DNA from: Ureibacillus xyleni
GTDB lineage: Bacteria > Bacillota > Bacilli > Bacillales_A > Planococcaceae
Direction: 5' to 3'
Assembly: GCF_900217795.1 (NCBI RefSeq)
Contig: NZ_OBMQ01000002.1
Location: 248,001-312,000, forward strand
Length of the DNA: 64,000 nt
The notes under the pieces are model-generated. The model was not told the DNA's origin. It saw only the letters and a list, made by a program, of their open reading frames with translations, and ran no database searches. Shown here one piece after another: positions 62,576 through 64,000 of this stretch. The position numbers were made by a program, and so were the translations under genes. Within the stretch, counting starts at the first letter, position 1. Each line of letters begins with the position of its first letter.

Positions 62576-63724
62576 ATGTCTGTTATAAATTTATTAAACG
62601 AAACATTACAAAATAAATGGAAATTTGAAACAACAATGAAAGTGCAAGATGAAATGATTCCTGCGATGCTTGAAGGCAAGGATGTTGTTGCCGAATCACC
62701 GACAGGATCTGGAAAAACATTAGCATATGTACTGCCGATTTTAAATAAAGTAAATGGGAGCAAAAAACAAATTCAAGCTCTTATTGTTGCCCCTTCCCAA
62801 GAATTAGCAATGCAAATTGTAGAAGTGATTCGTGAATGGACTTCCGGGACGGATATTACAGTGCAGCAATTAATTGGTGGTGCCAACTCAGCACGTCAAA
62901 TTGAAAAATTGAAAAAGAAACCAACGATAGTTGTTGGGACTCCTGGTCGATTAAATGAACTAGCAAAAGCAAACAAGTTAAAACTAAAAGAAATCGAAAC
63001 AATCGTTCTGGATGAATGTGATCAGCTTTTAAGTCGTGAATACCGTGTAATCGTGAAATCCTTTATTGAAGGTGCAGCTTACGGTCGTCAAGTGGTAGTA
63101 GTCTCTGCAACGATTACAGAGGAAATAAAACTTGTTGCGAGCCGATTGATGTTTGAACCAGTTCAAATTAGCATTAAACCTGAAGATATGGTGCAAGTAG
63201 GAAAAGTGGTACATTCATTCATTAAAGTAGATGAACGGGATAAAACCGATATGCTACGTAGACTTGCTCATATTGAAGGCTTGCGCGGTTTAGCATTTGT
63301 TAACAATATCGACCAAGTATTAATGAAGGAATCGAAGTTAAAATACAAAGACGCAAAAGTTGTCACATTGCATTCTGATATGAAAAAAGAAGAACGTAAA
63401 AAAGCGTTAGATGCCTTTCGTAAAGGTGAATCAACCATTCTCATTGCGACAGATATTGCAGCACGTGGATTAGACATTGAAGGCTTAACGCATGTTATTC
63501 ATGTTGATGCTCCACATACAATTGAACAATATACGCATCGTTCAGGCCGTACTGGTCGCGCCGGTGCAGATGGTGAAGTATTAACACTCCTTTCGTATAG
63601 AGATGAAAAAACATATAAAAAATTAACGCGTGAGATGGGTGTAAAAACAGTTCAAAAAGTGTGGAATCAAGGAAAATTAGTTGAAGGAAATTCAAAAACG
63701 GTTTCACAAAAGAGAGGGAAATAA
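62576..63724 (+). CDS. yfmL: DEAD-box-type RNA helicase, YfmL-like, with DECD in place of DEAD
   Basis: A protein of 382 residues, the length of B. subtilis YfmL. Helicase motifs: Q-like VQDEMIPAML, Walker A ESPTGSGKTLAYVLP, motif Ib TPGRLNEL, motif II VLDECDQLL (DECD), motif III SATITEE, and C-terminal TDIAARGLDIEG, HRSGRTGRAG. It acts on RNA or ribosome assembly. YfmL, as I recall it, has DETD at this place, so variation here is family-typical. The ribosome-binding site is AAAGGTGGG. Confidence 0.92.
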   Translation: MSVINLLNETLQNKWKFETTMKVQDEMIPAMLEGKDVVAESPTGSGKTLAYVLPILNKVNGSKKQIQALIVAPSQELAMQIVEVIREWTSGTDITVQQLIGGANSARQIEKLKKKPTIVVGTPGRLNELAKANKLKLKEIETIVLDECDQLLSREYRVIVKSFIEGAAYGRQVVVVSATITEEIKLVASRLMFEPVQISIKPEDMVQVGKVVHSFIKVDERDKTDMLRRLAHIEGLRGLAFVNNIDQVLMKESKLKYKDAKVVTLHSDMKKEERKKALDAFRKGESTILIATDIAARGLDIEGLTHVIHVDAPHTIEQYTHRSGRTGRAGADGEVLTLLSYRDEKTYKKLTREMGVKTVQKVWNQGKLVEGNSKTVSQKRGK

Positions 63725-63725
63725 G

Positions 63726-64000
63726 ATGACGTTTGAAGAAAAGCTAGAACAATACGCTGAACTTGCGGTAAAAGTTGGAGCTAATATACAAAAAGGTCAA
63801 TACTTATTAATCAATACATCAACAGATACTCTAGAATTTACTCGAATTGTCGTTAAAAAGGCTTATGAAGCAGGTGCTGGGAGAGTTCAGGTTAACTTAA
63901 CTGACCCAGTATTTACTCGTGCTTTTTATGAATTAGGTAGTGATGATGAATTTAGCAAGTACCCAAAGTGGATTGTTGCTCAACGTGATGAATTAATTGA
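63726..64000 (+). CDS. M29-family aminopeptidase, 3' truncated by the window edge
   Basis: Only the first 91 codons are present. MTFEEKLEQYAELAVKVG, then NIQKGQYLLINTSTDTLEF and FTRIVVKKAYEAGAGRVQV match the N-terminal region of thermophilic-type metalloaminopeptidases (AmpS/PepS). The metal ligands lie beyond the window. Its ATG comes one base after the helicase stop, behind GAGAGGGAA, so the two genes form an operon. Confidence 0.9.
   Translation, partial: MTFEEKLEQYAELAVKVGANIQKGQYLLINTSTDTLEFTRIVVKKAYEAGAGRVQVNLTDPVFTRAFYELGSDDEFSKYPKWIVAQRDELI

Overview
The window reads as a chromosomal stretch of an AT-rich, endospore-forming Bacillales bacterium. Spore genes (cotJABC, prkA-yhbH-spoVR, two gamma-type SASP genes, a KatX-like catalase) sit beside a complete nitrate-respiration and molybdenum-cofactor region. 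An ATP-grasp ligase overlapping an aspartate/glutamate racemase is the gene pair expected for an L-Lys-D-Asp (or D-Glu) peptidoglycan bridge. That bridge type occurs in Lysinibacillus, Solibacillus and Ureibacillus, so this group is the best guess (inference, not a proven identification). I saw no rRNA, tRNA, CRISPR array, prophage or insertion sequence.

Layout. 1-9.9 kb: the end of a GGDEF-EAL protein, a luciferase-like oxidoreductase, a soluble MprF-type aminoacyltransferase domain paired with GtrA, a DUF4097 protein, a very small DUF1540 gene, a 791-residue two-domain isoprenoid synthase, an EamA exporter and DegV. 10-16.6 kb: sporulation block, cotJABC leftward and prkA, yhbH, spoVR rightward. 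16.7-34 kb: stress and housekeeping genes (SDR, catalase, RNase J, aldo-keto reductase, an MBL-TetR operon with twin operators, a diguanylate cyclase, EamA, YitT, a metallophosphatase, an ABC exporter), then gamma-SASP genes, a PilZ gene and DUF2252. 34-53.4 kb: one functional neighbourhood for nitrate respiration, made of a molybdate ABC transporter, narGHJI, an NreB/NreC two-component system, a NarK transporter with a C-terminal PAS domain, and moeB, moaB, moaC, moeA, mobB, moaE, moaD, mobA, moaA plus a hemerythrin-like protein. 53.4-64 kb: a half-length flavoprotein, a HemAT chemoreceptor, a fatty-acid degradation operon, the D-amino-acid ligase/racemase pair, a YfmL-type helicase and the start of an M29 aminopeptidase.

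How the genes fit together. Molybdate import feeds the Moa/Moe/Mob pathway, which makes the bis-MGD cofactor for NarG. NreB/NreC probably switches on narG and narK, because both promoters carry a GGG-N4-CCC palindrome like the staphylococcal NreC box. The kinase lacks its usual N-terminal sensor region, no NreA-like GAF gene is present here, and the nitrate transporter has gained a PAS domain. A transporter-borne sensor feeding a sensor-less kinase is the most interesting hypothesis in this window.

Other notable points: a bifunctional-looking prenyltransferase/terpene-synthase-like fusion; prkA with no ATG/GTG/TTG at its conserved start but a near-cognate ATC behind a strong ribosome-binding site; a PilZ gene whose conserved N-terminal motif lies upstream of any normal start; a Cys/Gly-rich tail on NarH; an expanded 39-residue repeat array in a gamma-SASP; and a HemAT whose zinc-binding CZB domain has lost two expected ligands.
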